Assembly: GCA_016714785.1 (NCBI GenBank)
Contig: JADKCC010000010.1
Span: 310,001 to 374,000, forward strand
Source of the DNA: Saprospiraceae bacterium
Lineage (GTDB): Bacteria > Bacteroidota > Bacteroidia > Chitinophagales > Saprospiraceae
Direction: 5' to 3'
Length of the DNA stretch: 64,000 bases
The notes beneath the pieces are model-generated. The model saw nothing but the letters and a program-made list of their open reading frames with translations, searched no databases and was not told where the DNA came from. Made by a program: the position numbers and the translations under genes. Of this stretch, positions 1 through 10,532 are shown one piece after another (position 1 is the first letter of the stretch; each line of letters starts with the position of its first letter).

Positions 1-341
1 GAAAAATAGGTTCCCCCTTCCCCATGGATCATTCTTGAATCTTTAGTTCTTAAGCTTGTGAGCAGATATGTTCTTATGTTACTTTTTTGACCATTTAAAA
101 GCTCATATCTCATACTGTAAATTTTAGTATGTTTTAGCCCATTTATAATTGTATCACTTCCTACATATGTAGAATCCATGTACTCTGTTGGTCTTAAAGT
201 TCCAGACTGACTACCATTGTTGGAATATGTTTGAAAGATCCAATAGTTACCTGTTTTTAAAGGTAAATATTCTGATGGATCGGTAAAATTAGTCGGGCTT
301 GGCTCAATAATGTCTTCGTTCTTAGTACAACTTGTGACCAT
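1..341 (-). pseudogene. Truncated lipoprotein paralogue, no signal peptide, runs off left edge
   Basis: The frame is open from an ATG at 341 to the window edge. It encodes a protein starting MVTSCTKNEDI, with the block EYLPLKTGNYWIFQTY, which aligns with DYFPLKKGNYWVYDIY in the lipoprotein gene immediately upstream (322-1017). The lipobox-like Cys is residue 5, and an in-frame TGA lies three codons before the ATG, so no hydrophobic signal segment can be read. The start also overlaps the last 20 bases of the upstream gene in another frame. I infer a tandem duplicate whose signal-peptide part was deleted. A frameshift error is possible, and the C-terminal part is outside the window. Function unknown. 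Confidence 0.5.
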
Positions 342-1017
342 AATATCTCACCAATCTCTTCTCTTCATTTGGTAGATCAGAACTACTATATATATTGCCA
401 ATAAGTACTTTTTTAACGGGACCTACTCCTTTGGCATACCATGTAGTACTATAGTTTTTATTAGTTAATTCTGGATTTCCCGTTGTTGATGACTTTGACA
501 TAGCATATATGTGTTCTGCATGCAAACATTGAAAAAATGAACCATTAATATTAATGTCAGGAGCATTTTTCATTATAATGGAATGATTGATTTTTATACC
601 TTGTTGGTCTAATACAAGTTTTTCATGTATTTTAACATCTTCCACTTTAGTAGTAAACCATTTATATCCCAAAGGTGCTAATAGAAATTCTGAAGAATCT
701 CTGAGGTAATAAGTTTTGGGAATATTGGGTGGGCTCCCAACATATTCCCCATAGGTAGTATATATGGAATGATACTTTTTTCCAGATATTATTGTATCTT
801 TCCCTATATAAGTACTATCAGTATATTGTGTCTTTTCAAATGGCGAACTGCCTTTCTGAGCATAAATATCATATACCCAATAGTTTCCTTTTTTGAGGGG
901 AAAATAATCTAAAGAACCTATACTAAAGTTTTCAGTTTCTATAACCTCCTTTTCGCAACTCGAATATATTAGCATGGTGCAAATGACCATTGATAATTTT
1001 AAAATGGTGATGTTCAT
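322..1017 (-). CDS. Secreted lipoprotein of unknown function
   Basis: This 231-aa protein begins with a hydrophobic signal (MNITILKLSMVICTMLIY) and a lipobox SSC with Cys at residue 21, so it should be lipid-anchored in the envelope. The mature part starts with the motif YFPLKKGNYWVYD, seen in many Bacteroidota lipoproteins of unknown function, followed by a beta-rich stretch with no recognisable catalytic motif. A paralogous, apparently truncated copy follows at 1-341. I do not recognise a named family. Confidence 0.75.
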   Translation of the reverse strand: MNITILKLSMVICTMLIYSSCEKEVIETENFSIGSLDYFPLKKGNYWVYDIYAQKGSSPFEKTQYTDSTYIGKDTIISGKKYHSIYTTYGEYVGSPPNIPKTYYLRDSSEFLLAPLGYKWFTTKVEDVKIHEKLVLDQQGIKINHSIIMKNAPDININGSFFQCLHAEHIYAMSKSSTTGNPELTNKNYSTTWYAKGVGPVKKVLIGNIYSSSDLPNEEKRLVRYYGHKLY

Positions 1018-1085
1018 AACATTAATTTTATAAGGTTTAAAAAAATACTATCATACTTTCTCATAAGTTTGTAGCGCTATTTGGG

Positions 1086-1202
1086 CTAAATAAGATTGGC
1101 TTCACATAACAAATAGATACCTGCTGCACCAGGCTGAGTGATAACATATAACTTAGTGTCAGATGATATCATCACTAATACTTCACCAGTAAGTATGATG
1201 GG
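1086..1202 (-). pseudogene. Remnant of a T9SS type A sorting tail
   Basis: The minus strand reads about 38 codons ending SSDTKLYVITQPGAAGIYLL...ANLI-stop, the usual pattern of a Bacteroidota C-terminal sorting domain (SGDTKLDVS-LPxGIYLV). A stop codon lies directly upstream (TAA at 1203-1205) and there is no start. It sits between two lipoprotein genes and resembles the larger decayed tail at 2593-2825. I infer the 3' scar of a lost T9SS cargo gene. Confidence 0.4.
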
Positions 1203-1234
1203 TTAAAACACCTTACTCTTTATCATATTTAAAG

Positions 1235-2308
1235 TTAAATCTTTTTACCTCTTAATTCAATATTGGGATGAATATAGATTTCTGCTTTATCTGGGAAAGT
1301 GGAAAATGCTATTAAGCCACCTGCAGAAGGAATTAAAATTTGTCTAAAAATATCTCCAGATAGTTTTTCAAAATTGTTTTTATAATCATTACAGTCTTGG
1401 GTTTTATAATAAACTTTAATAACCCCATTTTTTTTCACTATAAATATTGGGAAATCACCATATTGACTTCCCCAAGTATATCTAAAATAATATGTTTGGT
1501 ACGAATTATTTGGAATGCTATTAAAATCAATTGTATAATTCCCACCAGCATTATTACTTGTAACCAACACAGGTGCATTGGCATCGATTAAACTGCAATC
1601 GGTAACAAACGATGGGAAGATCGCGCTACTGACTTTTGAGTCATATAAAAGACTTTTCGTTTTAAATACAGTACTTTGACTTTTTATAGAGCTTGGCACA
1701 AATTCATTACCTATCTTACAGTAAGTAGTGATTTCAAAATATACATTATATCCTGAACCCAAAGTGTACTTAAAAACATTGTTAACTGATGGAGTATATG
1801 ATAATAAAAGAGAAGAATGCGTCAATGCATCCTTTATTTCATACGTATATCCTTCAGCACCAGGTACCTTATCCCATGTAATTTCTATTTCATTAGTCAG
1901 GGAGTCAAGATTAACATTAATATTTTGAGCTTTTGGTAAATTGCAAGCTTCATAAGTTTTGAAAGTGAAAGTTGCTATTTGTCCGCTCTTTAGATTATTG
2001 TCACAATAACTTGTTACAGTCAAACTATAGTCGGTATTTGTAGTTAAATTGTTGTAACTAATACTTGTTGCTGTTATTTTTTGAGATAAAACGACCGTTG
2101 TTCCTTTACTAAGTACAACTTCATACTCCTTTGAGCTCGTTTCAGTTTCAAAAGTTATTGTAGCTTCAGTGGAAGTTAGAATTTCCGTTTTTAAATTTAT
2201 AACCTTAGCGAGATTACAGGACTCTTCAGTTTCGTTCTTGCTACATGATGAAAGCGTAAGAAGAAATAGATAGGATAAGCAAATAATGGAAAAAACTCTA
2301 CTAGTCAT
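1235..2308 (-). CDS. Fibronectin-III-like lipoprotein (paralogue 1)
   Basis: This 357-aa protein has a signal peptide and lipobox (LTLSSC, Cys22), so it is predicted to be a surface or periplasmic lipoprotein. Two fibronectin type III-like segments follow: about residues 32-118 (from CNLAKVINL to TFTFKT) and 121-215 (CNLPKAQNINV, with WDKVPGAEGYTYEI). The C-terminal part, about 225-357, has conserved Cys residues (TDCSLID, TQDC) and the pattern GGNYTIDF...YYFRYTWG. The whole protein aligns with the next upstream gene (2855-4021), so the two are tandem paralogues. A GGGTTAC-type motif lies about 115 bases upstream, in a block duplicated before the paralogue. No enzyme motif is visible; binding or adhesion is a guess. 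Confidence 0.75.
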   Translation of the reverse strand: MTSRVFSIICLSYLFLLTLSSCSKNETEESCNLAKVINLKTEILTSTEATITFETETSSKEYEVVLSKGTTVVLSQKITATSISYNNLTTNTDYSLTVTSYCDNNLKSGQIATFTFKTYEACNLPKAQNINVNLDSLTNEIEITWDKVPGAEGYTYEIKDALTHSSLLLSYTPSVNNVFKYTLGSGYNVYFEITTYCKIGNEFVPSSIKSQSTVFKTKSLLYDSKVSSAIFPSFVTDCSLIDANAPVLVTSNNAGGNYTIDFNSIPNNSYQTYYFRYTWGSQYGDFPIFIVKKNGVIKVYYKTQDCNDYKNNFEKLSGDIFRQILIPSAGGLIAFSTFPDKAEIYIHPNIELRGKKI

Positions 2309-2373
2309 ATTTGTGATTTTTAAAATTTGATTGTAATTATGGTTTAATGAATATTATTTCGGTCCATTTGATT

Positions 2374-2453
2374 TTTATGACGGCATACAGAAATAAAAAC
2401 CACATTTTCGATGCGACTTTACTCATTCATCCACTTATGAAAAAAAGTAACCC
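2374..2453 (-). promoter_or_regulatory. Duplicated upstream block with GGGTTAC promoter-like motif (site A)
   Basis: On the minus strand GGGTTAC (2447-2453) is followed after 14 bases by GGATGAAT, with the core site at 2424-2453. The whole block, including the following leader with CATTTTCGAT and GACGGCATAC on the plus strand, is nearly identical to 4059-4140 upstream of the paralogous gene. Similar cores occur at 10456-10485 and 14563-14592. The two-box layout resembles an ECF sigma promoter. The link to the ECF sigma factor at 14651 is inference. Confidence 0.55.
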
Positions 2454-2496
2454 AAAAAAATGAAGAATTTTTTTTTTAATCAAATAAACCAAACTG

Positions 2497-2540
2497 CCAA
2501 AAAACAAAAAAAGCCACTTGGATCTGAATCCAAGTGGCTG
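2497..2540 (-). terminator. Intrinsic terminator (minus strand)
   Basis: A perfect 12-bp stem, AGCCACTTGGAT / ATCCAAGTGGCT, with a 4-base loop lies at 2512-2539. On the minus strand it is followed by a T-rich tract (A-rich 2500-2511 on the plus strand). It lies just beyond the decayed T9SS tail at 2593 and probably terminated that lost gene. Confidence 0.75.
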
Positions 2541-2592
2541 AGAAAATTCATGGGGATTTGTAGATGGGAAAGGTAGGGATGCTTCTTTATTT

Positions 2593-2825
2593 TTATTCTG
2601 TAAATATGATGGGTTTGGTGATAGTTCCCTGATCAGTTTGAATTTTTAGATAGTATATCCCTGCTGGAAGATCGTTTCTTTCCATTGTAAATTGTGTGGA
2701 TACAGGAAAATACTGTTTGATAGAAGAACCGATAGTATTAAATAGTACAAGGAATTAATCTTACTTTCTTTTGATTCAATATTGATATTTTGAGATGAAG
2801 GATTTGGGTACCCATATAAATTGCA
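2593..2825 (-). pseudogene. Decayed T9SS type A sorting tail with frameshift
   Basis: Read on the minus strand, one frame gives LYGYPNPSSQNINIESKES and the next frame gives the continuation SLVLFNTIGSSIKQYFPVS, then LPAGIYYLKIQTDQGTITKP, then a stop at 2593. Together these form a standard T9SS type A C-terminal sorting domain broken by a frameshift, with no upstream coding region. The tail and its downstream flank closely resemble the end of the intact T9SS protein at 13205-14470 (LYYIQIQTEKGTVTKPII). This suggests a deleted or partially duplicated paralogue of that gene. Confidence 0.65.
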
Positions 2826-2854
2826 TTTTACTATTCATTTTTTCTTACCAATCA

Positions 2855-4021
2855 TTAATTGGTTAACTTACCTTTACATTCAATATCTGGACTATTAGAT
2901 AGATATATTCGATTTTTTCCCAACCTTATCGTAAAGTTCCGAAGTTTACCATCAATAACCACTTCTTGAATCAAGAAATCGGCGTAGCCTTTTTTAAGTT
3001 CAGATTTATATTCAATGCAATCATTTGTTTGATAAAACACTTTTATATTTCCATTCTTTTTTTCTATAAACAAAGGAAGATCTGCAAAAGTATTTAGCCA
3101 GGAAAATCTAATATAATATGTAAAACAAGTATTGTCGGGTTCATTAGAGAAATCGACATAGTAATTGCCGCCTGTGTTTTTTTCAATCAAAATAGGACTC
3201 TGAGCATCTCTAATGGAACACTCAGTTTTAAAACAAGGATGGGTTGATTTACTTACTTTCTCTTGGGATAAGTAGCTTGTAGTTTGTAATATACTGCTAT
3301 TTGCGGTCTTTGTGTTTGGTACGTTTTTTCCATCTATATTGCAAGCAGAACTAATTTCAAAATAGGCTTTAGTCCCAGGGAAGGCAGAGAAGGTATAATT
3401 TGTACCAAGACTAATACTGGGGGAATTTAAGACTTCTTTTGTATCAAAATCCTTCATAATAACATAGTATCCGGATGCACCTTGCACTGCATCCCATTTG
3501 AGATTACCAAAAAATGTGAGGGTGTCAAAATCTATGCTAATATTAGTAATGTCAGGTAAAATACAGCTTTTTTCAGTTTTGAATGATTGCGCAACTGATT
3601 GTTTACTTTCAGTTCCATCATCACAAAAAGATGAAATAATAATGGTATAGTCGGTTTCCGGAAGTAAGTCTGAAAACACTAAAAATTTAGATTCGAAGAT
3701 TTCATTTTTAAAATTCTCAGTTTTTATAAGCTTACCTCCCTTTTTCAAAACTACTTTATATATTCTGTTTAAAGTTACATTTACTAATAATAAATTAATT
3801 TTATTAGATTCAAATCCTTGCTTAGTGATGATTAAGTTTGTAGCTAAGTTACAAGTTGGTTCAGATTCTTCTGTAGATTCTTTTGTACAAGCAGTAATTC
3901 CCATTACTATCATGGTAAGTATCATACATTTTATAATATTTCTTTGATGTTTCAAAATATTTAAATTAATTTTTAAATTTAGTGGCATACATTTTACTAA
4001 CATTAATTGTTGATTGTTCAT
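2855..4021 (-). CDS. Fibronectin-III-like lipoprotein (paralogue 2)
   Basis: The frame allows 388 aa from an ATG at 4021, but the signal peptide ends in MILTMIVMGITAC. The real start may be one of several internal Met codons (residues 7, 12 or 32), which would leave a normal short lipoprotein signal. The mature protein follows the same plan as the gene at 1235-2308: CNLATNLI, an FN3-like domain ending SFKTEKSC, a second one with WDAVQGASGYYVIM, and a C-terminal region with GGNYYVDF and YYIRFSW. It is preceded by the duplicated GGGTTAC block. No catalytic residues are apparent; role unknown. Confidence 0.75.
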   Translation of the reverse strand: MNNQQLMLVKCMPLNLKINLNILKHQRNIIKCMILTMIVMGITACTKESTEESEPTCNLATNLIITKQGFESNKINLLLVNVTLNRIYKVVLKKGGKLIKTENFKNEIFESKFLVFSDLLPETDYTIIISSFCDDGTESKQSVAQSFKTEKSCILPDITNISIDFDTLTFFGNLKWDAVQGASGYYVIMKDFDTKEVLNSPSISLGTNYTFSAFPGTKAYFEISSACNIDGKNVPNTKTANSSILQTTSYLSQEKVSKSTHPCFKTECSIRDAQSPILIEKNTGGNYYVDFSNEPDNTCFTYYIRFSWLNTFADLPLFIEKKNGNIKVFYQTNDCIEYKSELKKGYADFLIQEVVIDGKLRNFTIRLGKNRIYLSNSPDIECKGKLTN

Positions 4022-4058
4022 AATATTTGTTTTCGATTAAAAATTAATAAATACATAC

Positions 4059-4140
4059 TTTTATGACGGCATACAGAAATAAAAACCACATTTTCGATCC
4101 GTCTTTACCCATTCATCCACATATGAAAAAAGTGTAACCC
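4059..4140 (-). promoter_or_regulatory. Duplicated upstream block with GGGTTAC promoter-like motif (site B)
   Basis: On the minus strand GGGTTAC (4134-4140) is followed after 15 bases by GGATGAAT, with the core at 4110-4140, about 90 bases before the start at 4021. The block is nearly identical to 2374-2453. Conservation extends past the two boxes into the predicted leader, consistent with duplication of the promoter together with the gene. Confidence 0.55.
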
Positions 4141-4175
4141 AGTGACGCTAAAAAATATTCACCTTTTTGCAATAT

Positions 4176-7100
4176 TTATTTTAAAAGAGTCACAGAGCCT
4201 TGTTTTTGTATTTGTTTAGCTTGGCCCTGGTTACTGTAGAAAACATTTAAAGTATAAATGTATACTCCGGTCTCTGATGGCTGCCCCGAAAAAGTGCCAT
4301 CCCATCCATCTTCAGGTCCTGAACTTTTGAATACCACGTTGCCCCATCTGTCATAGATCTTCATACTGTAGTTTGTAATGGATTGGGTATCTCCATTGAT
4401 CACAGGCTTAAAGATGCCGTTTTCAGTACTATTATATCTAAATACATTTGGAAAATGAATGTCAAATGGATTGCAGTCTTCTGTTACTATTGAAATACTA
4501 TCTTTTATTTGGCAAGCATCATACGTCAATATTGCTGAGTAAATCCCTTGTTGATCGATAATTCGCGTATCATCTATGGATATATTATCCCACATGATAG
4601 TTGCGCCAAAAGGGATACGAGGATTGAGTACAATGGAGTCCCCGAGACAGATTTTTTGATCTACACCAAGGTCAAAGTCAGACATTTCAGTAACTCTCAG
4701 TGTAATACTATCGGATTGGCTACATCCGTATTTATTGGTCACCAGAAGTATGTACTGACCATCTTTTGTAAGCATACGACTCGGATTAGCATTCCCATCA
4801 TCCCACAAGTATTTATGATCTGATAAAGCTGATAAAGGGACATTGTAGACTTCTCCTTCGCAAATAGTGGTGTCACCACCTAAATCTATGTTTTCTGGCA
4901 ATGGAAAAATAGCAACATGGACCAAATCATTCACTATACATTGTTCGTTGGATATTTCTACTTCGTATATTCCTGTTTGTGTGACTTCAATGGTGAAATC
5001 AGTTGCACCGTTTGACCATTTCACCGCCTTATTTTGAGGTGTTTTATCTATGCTCAAAGTGACCATTTGTCCCTGGCATGCACTTACGGTATCCTGCAAA
5101 GTGGATATTGGCAATGGAAGGAAAGTCACATTGATACTGTCTATTGAAATACAATTCTCATTTTTTACTTCTAAAATAAAATTACCACTTTCATTTACAA
5201 TAATTGCAGGATTTATCTTCCCATTATTCCACAAAAAGGTAAAATTGGGTTGTGCAGGTACAGAAAGTGTTATGGTATCACCTTCGCAAGCATTGATATC
5301 ATCACCAAGTTGAATGATTGGTTTTGAAATATCAATGACTTCTATAGAAGCCATATTTTTACAGCCATTTTCCAATACAGTCAGTGTGAACATCCCCGAT
5401 TCGGAAACGATAATTTCGGAGCCTAATTGACCTGTATTCCATGTATACATAAGTCCTGGTAATGGATTGACGCCTATCATTACAGAATCACCAGCACATT
5501 TTTTTATTTCACTTGCCAAGGATATTATTGGTTTTTCTGTTACATCTATCTTTATTGAATCTGTAACACTACAGTAATCATTGGAAGTAGTAACAGTAAA
5601 TATACCTTGTTGAAAAAAAGTACGTTCTGATGAAGTATTATTATCATTCCAAAGATAAGAAATACCAGGCACTATAGGAAGTGAAATAGTAAAAGTATCT
5701 CCCTGACACAAAGTGTTTTGGTTTGCAATGTCCAACACTGGACGATCTACTTCTGTCACTGTAATAGTGTCCTTGACTACACATATATCGTCACTATATG
5801 CTCCAAGTGTATAAACTCCGGCTTTATTAACACTACGTTCTATACCAGGCAAACCATCATCCCAAAGGTAATCGCGACCGTCAGTAGTATTTAAACCTAC
5901 TGTAATGGTATCTCCTTTACAAATTGTTTTATCTCCTCCCAAATCTATGGCTACCAATGGTTTAAGTTTGATTGTAATATCATCTGTCTGTGTGACTCCA
6001 CAAGCATCGGTTACTGTAATGCTATATTTACCTGAATTAATAGCGGTGTAATTTCGATCTGGGTAGAAATCCTGCCATCGATATTGCTCAAATCCTTCTT
6101 GAGCGGACAAAAGTACAGACTGGCCATTGCATATCTCTACATCTGGGCCTAGCTCCAAGACTGAAGACGAAGGATTGTATGCAAAAGAACCTGTATTATT
6201 GGTCATATCACAATCTTCCGATGGGAAAACCGTTTGGGATGTAAATGGTGTGGCCAAATCCATTGTTGCATTGACTACAGCATAGATTTTGCCTTGGGTA
6301 AATTTCTGGAGGACAAACTCTTGAGTTACACAACTGTCTATGTCTATTGCATTGATAAAATATTGTGACGAAGATATTGGTTGTGCATTCGTAATCCATG
6401 GGTCATTGTTGTAAAATGTGATTGGTGTGTTAGGATTGATTGTTTTTTCTCCTATATTACACACAGTGACATTGACTACATAAGTGTCACCCTCACACTG
6501 TATTTGGTCAATAGATTGGATACTAATATTGGCTTTGTTTTCGCAAACATTACATGGGCATGCTGTGTCGGCACAGTCGGTCAGCCCATTATCATCATCG
6601 TCTATACTGTTATCGCATATTTCAATGCATGGGGCATTGACGGTGCATTTCTTTTCAATAATGAAAACACCGTTTTCCAATTCAGGCAATTGAGCATCAA
6701 TAAATTGATAAGGGGTAGTAAAGCTGTTTGTGACATTTGTATTGGTAACTTCTTCCAAGTTAACCTTTTCAACCGTAATGTTATCATAATTCTCAAGTAA
6801 ACAATCGTCAGCACTATTTGGAAACAAATATAAAATATAACTATCTACAGACCCGATACAAGGTAAAATCCATCCATTTTTATAAATTTCGATATTATTA
6901 AAAAGTGCTTCGTTATTTATTATACCGCCAATTTTTTTGCAATAAACTAAATTACCTACATTATCTAAAACGGTAAATAAGGATACTTGAAGTCTTTTAT
7001 GAAAAACAATTGTATAGCCATCATTTTCTAAAAAATTGCCATTATTATAGAAATCATCCGAGATTAAACTAGCGAAGTTTAGTTCTCCAGATGACGAGAA

Positions 7101-10100
7101 TCTTATCACCAGCATAAATCTTTGTAAAGGTTTAATTACTGGCACTTTAATTGTAAATCCGCCATCAGAGTTTGGTACGCAAAACCAAAGTCCTGTACCA
7201 ATTGAATCAACTTCTATTTTATAGGATCTGTTAAAAATGATATTTCCATCCAGATCCATTTTTGTCATACTTAGGATTTTATTTTTACAAAAGGAATATG
7301 CCAAATTCCATTCCTTGTAACTGTATTTGCATATCCAAAATTTTCGTCAAATTTTTTTGTCCATACTATATTTCCATCCAAATCCATCTTAGTGTACCTA
7401 CCAATTGTTGTGTATAAATAAATGGCATCATTTACAATATTTATGTCATGAAATGTTGCAAATATTGTATTTACCTTTGTCCACATAACTGTTCCATTAA
7501 TATTTGATTTTTCAATGAAAAGATTTGAATCTTTTGTTCCAAATCTATAGATGTATTGACCATAAGGAATAACTTTCCAAAAAACAATTGAGCCTGAACT
7601 AGAGTGTTTGAAATCTAATGATATGTTCCCTTCATGATCTATAATACCAAAATTAGATTTAGATTCAGAATATAAAGAGAGTGCAATTTCTTTATTTGAA
7701 ATGACACTAACCTCTAATTCACCTATAGGAAATGCTGATATAATCTTCTTATGTACCAAGTCCTGATTACAATTTTTTGGGCAAGGGTTTGAAACTCGAC
7801 ATTCCTGTAAAATTGTGGAATTATAAGGATTAGAACTGAATATATAACTTTGGTTGATAAAATTTGCATTAAAAAATTGAGATGAATTATAACTTGTCGA
7901 TACAAATTCAGTTTCCGTTTCTGTCACAATATTCCCTTTTTCAATAACGCAGTTATTATTTATATTGCCAGTTGTCACTTGAATAAATGTGGTTTTCCCT
8001 TGCCATGTCATAGGTATAACCCACCCATTATTTGTACCATTTATGTAATTTTTATTACTAAAATTTTTAATATTTGTTTGATTCCGAAAAGTTTCTTCTC
8101 CATCAGCTTCAATAATAATCAGGTCAAAAAATCTATTGGGCAAAGTGTAAATGGATAAAAGAATCTGATCTAATTTATTGATATTGATACTATTTACAGG
8201 ACCTGAAATCTTTTTTTGCCATAGTATTTGACCATCAATAGATAATCTTAAAACATAATTTTCATCAGGATTTAAATTATTAGTCAAGTGCATAATTAAA
8301 GAGCCGTCAGTCAAAGTCCCCATAAATCTATGTCCAAACTCTATATCATTTAATGCTATCAACCAAGATTTTGAAATATTTCCACCTTTATCCATTAACA
8401 TTGCCCGAAATTTCCTTTTGCCTGATTCAAAAATGGATCCAACACACCAAAATTCATTTTTACTCTTAAAAAGCCCTGTCACACTATCATCAATTTTGGA
8501 CATAAATTTACCCCAATTTATACTGCCATTAATATCAATACTCAATAGGTAGTAACTATTTGTCAATATAATTCCACCGTCATCAGTGGCAACTGCATGG
8601 ACGTACAATACATTTTGTAAATTATAATTATATGACCAAAGCTTCACACCCATAGTGTTATATTTTGTGACAGTCAATCCATGATTTGCGTTTGGATCAT
8701 TAAGATTTTCTATAACAACCAAATTTCCGTCAGAAGTAAGATATGGTGTACTCCTGAAAGCATTGTCAACAAAATATTCATGTGCCCATTTCTCTACCCC
8801 TTCTTTTGTAATATATCCCACCAATCTGTGATTTAAATTATCAGCTGATGCTGTATAAAACATATCTCCAGAAGGAGTCACAACAGGAATATATTCAAAA
8901 TCTTTATTGTTAACTATTGAAAATTGAGCGATCGAATCCCCACAAGCGCTCTCTACACTCACCTTTCCACTTTTGTTATTGCTACAATAGGGATTGGATG
9001 CTATGAGTTGGACAAGATAGTCTTTTGTTTTGTCAAATGTATAGTTCAAAACAGGATTATTACCTACTTCTATCCCATCTATCTTCCAAACATAGTCGGT
9101 GGCACCTGTGGTATTGCTAGTAAAAGTGACCTGAGTTCCCTCTTTTATATTTGTAACTTTGGGGTCAAAATCTGCAGCAATATTACATATAATCCGAATA
9201 GTTTGATAGAGCTTTTTTAGGCAGTTTGGGTCTTGATTATTGACAATCAACTCAATTTTATAAACACCAGGTTTAGTAAAAGTATGATTATAATTATTTT
9301 GGGTTGAAATCATAGTATCATTTATTTTCCATTCAAAATTTGTAGCATCCGTACTCGTATAAGAAAAACTTATACTTTGTCCTGTAACACCTTCTAAAGG
9401 AAGATTAACCACACCATTCAAAGGATTTGGGCACGGAGATAGGCACCCTTGGGACTCTAAAAGACTCATTCTCACTTCTTCCAATGTTGCTCTCATTCGA
9501 TCAGATTGACCCTTTGTAAAAGCAAATTGACATTCAAATGGTGAGTAATCCATATAGTTTTCAGTCATATCGTTGACATCAGTTGTAAAAGGATTATGAC
9601 TTAATGTGCCATCTGCATCTGTATGACATGAGTTAAATACGCATGCTGAATGCAGAGATTGGTCCGGCGGTGTGTCACACACTTTATCACCATTTATCTC
9701 ACAATGTTCATTTGTGCAACCACCGTCAAAAGTGTGAAGTAAATTGAGATAATGACCCATTTCATGTATAAAAACCACATCATCCGAAGGGCTTACACCA
9801 AAATATTTTGCTTCACAAACCATACCATCATGAGGTTGACCATGCTGCCCTGCCAAATAAGCATATCCTGCTACGCCTGATCCTTGAGTGTTACTATTGA
9901 TCTCATTTACAATCCAAATATTGACATATTCCAATGGATTCCAGCGACTTAGATCCTTAAGACTAATGTCGTCTGTCTCCATGGTCATATTTGTCAAAGT
10001 AGAAGCGACTCTATTGATACCCGTGGTACCTTGATTTGAAGGCGTTCTGTTTGCCAAACAAAACTGTATTTGGGTATCATGCCCATTACCTTTGCCCGAG

Positions 10101-10440
10101 TAATATCCTTGTGTGCAAACGCATCATTTAAGTTTTGGATGGCTTGAATTACTTGTTGATCACTTATATTTTCTGATCCATTATTGTGAATCACATGAAC
10201 TACAACAGGAATGGTAAGAATACCTTGACTTCTGGAGCCTGATCTGAATTTAGAGTTTCTCAAAATGATTTCTTCTGTAAGCTCCTGATTTTCAAACCAC
10301 TTCCTGTCTTTTTTGAATAGATTTTTTTGTTGTTCTACCGCTCCACATGGATAAGTTGATTGAGAACCTACTATTTTAGCTGTCAAAAGCATGATGGCTA
10401 ATATTATGCATTTGATTGGTGTCTGAAGTTTGACGTGCAT
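4176..10440 (-). CDS. Giant secreted M43 (pappalysin-like) metalloprotease with PKD/Ig-like repeats and T9SS type B tail; frameshifted
   Basis: Three consecutive frames form one protein of about 2,090 aa, with frame changes near 10125 and near 7280 (an A-rich run). The start at 10440 gives a signal peptide (CIILAIMLLTAKIVGSQS). The N-terminal catalytic part contains IPVVVHVIHNN, the zinc motif HEMGHYLNLLHTF (9728-9766) and the Met-turn NYMDYS, typical of M43 pappalysin-type metzincins. Downstream come two PKD-like domains (FSYTSTDATNFEWKIND and a second copy), a long region of KMDLDGNIVW-type repeats suggesting a beta-propeller, an Asp-rich Ca-binding-like stretch (DNSIDDDDNGLTDC), and about eight Ig/PKD-like repeats with the pattern CxGDTxxL...W..G. 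The end (YDRWGNVVFKSSGPEDGWDG) is a T9SS type B sorting domain. It is probably exported and attached at the surface. The frameshifts may be sequencing errors or true inactivation. Confidence 0.8.
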
Positions 10441-10455
10441 TTTAAATACTTTTTC

Positions 10456-10485
10456 CTTTATCCAAGTACTTAAATAAAGTAACCC
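10456..10485 (-). promoter_or_regulatory. GGGTTAC promoter-like motif (site D)
   Basis: On the minus strand GGGTTAC (10479-10485) is followed after 15 bases by GGATAAAG, matching sites A-C. It lies only 16 bases before the chosen start codon of the metalloprotease, so a promoter here would give a very short leader. A downstream start or a different role for the motif cannot be excluded. Confidence 0.4.
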
Positions 10486-10532
10486 ACCAAAAATAAGAGA
10501 ATAAAAATATTTTATTGCGAACTTTGTCAAAT

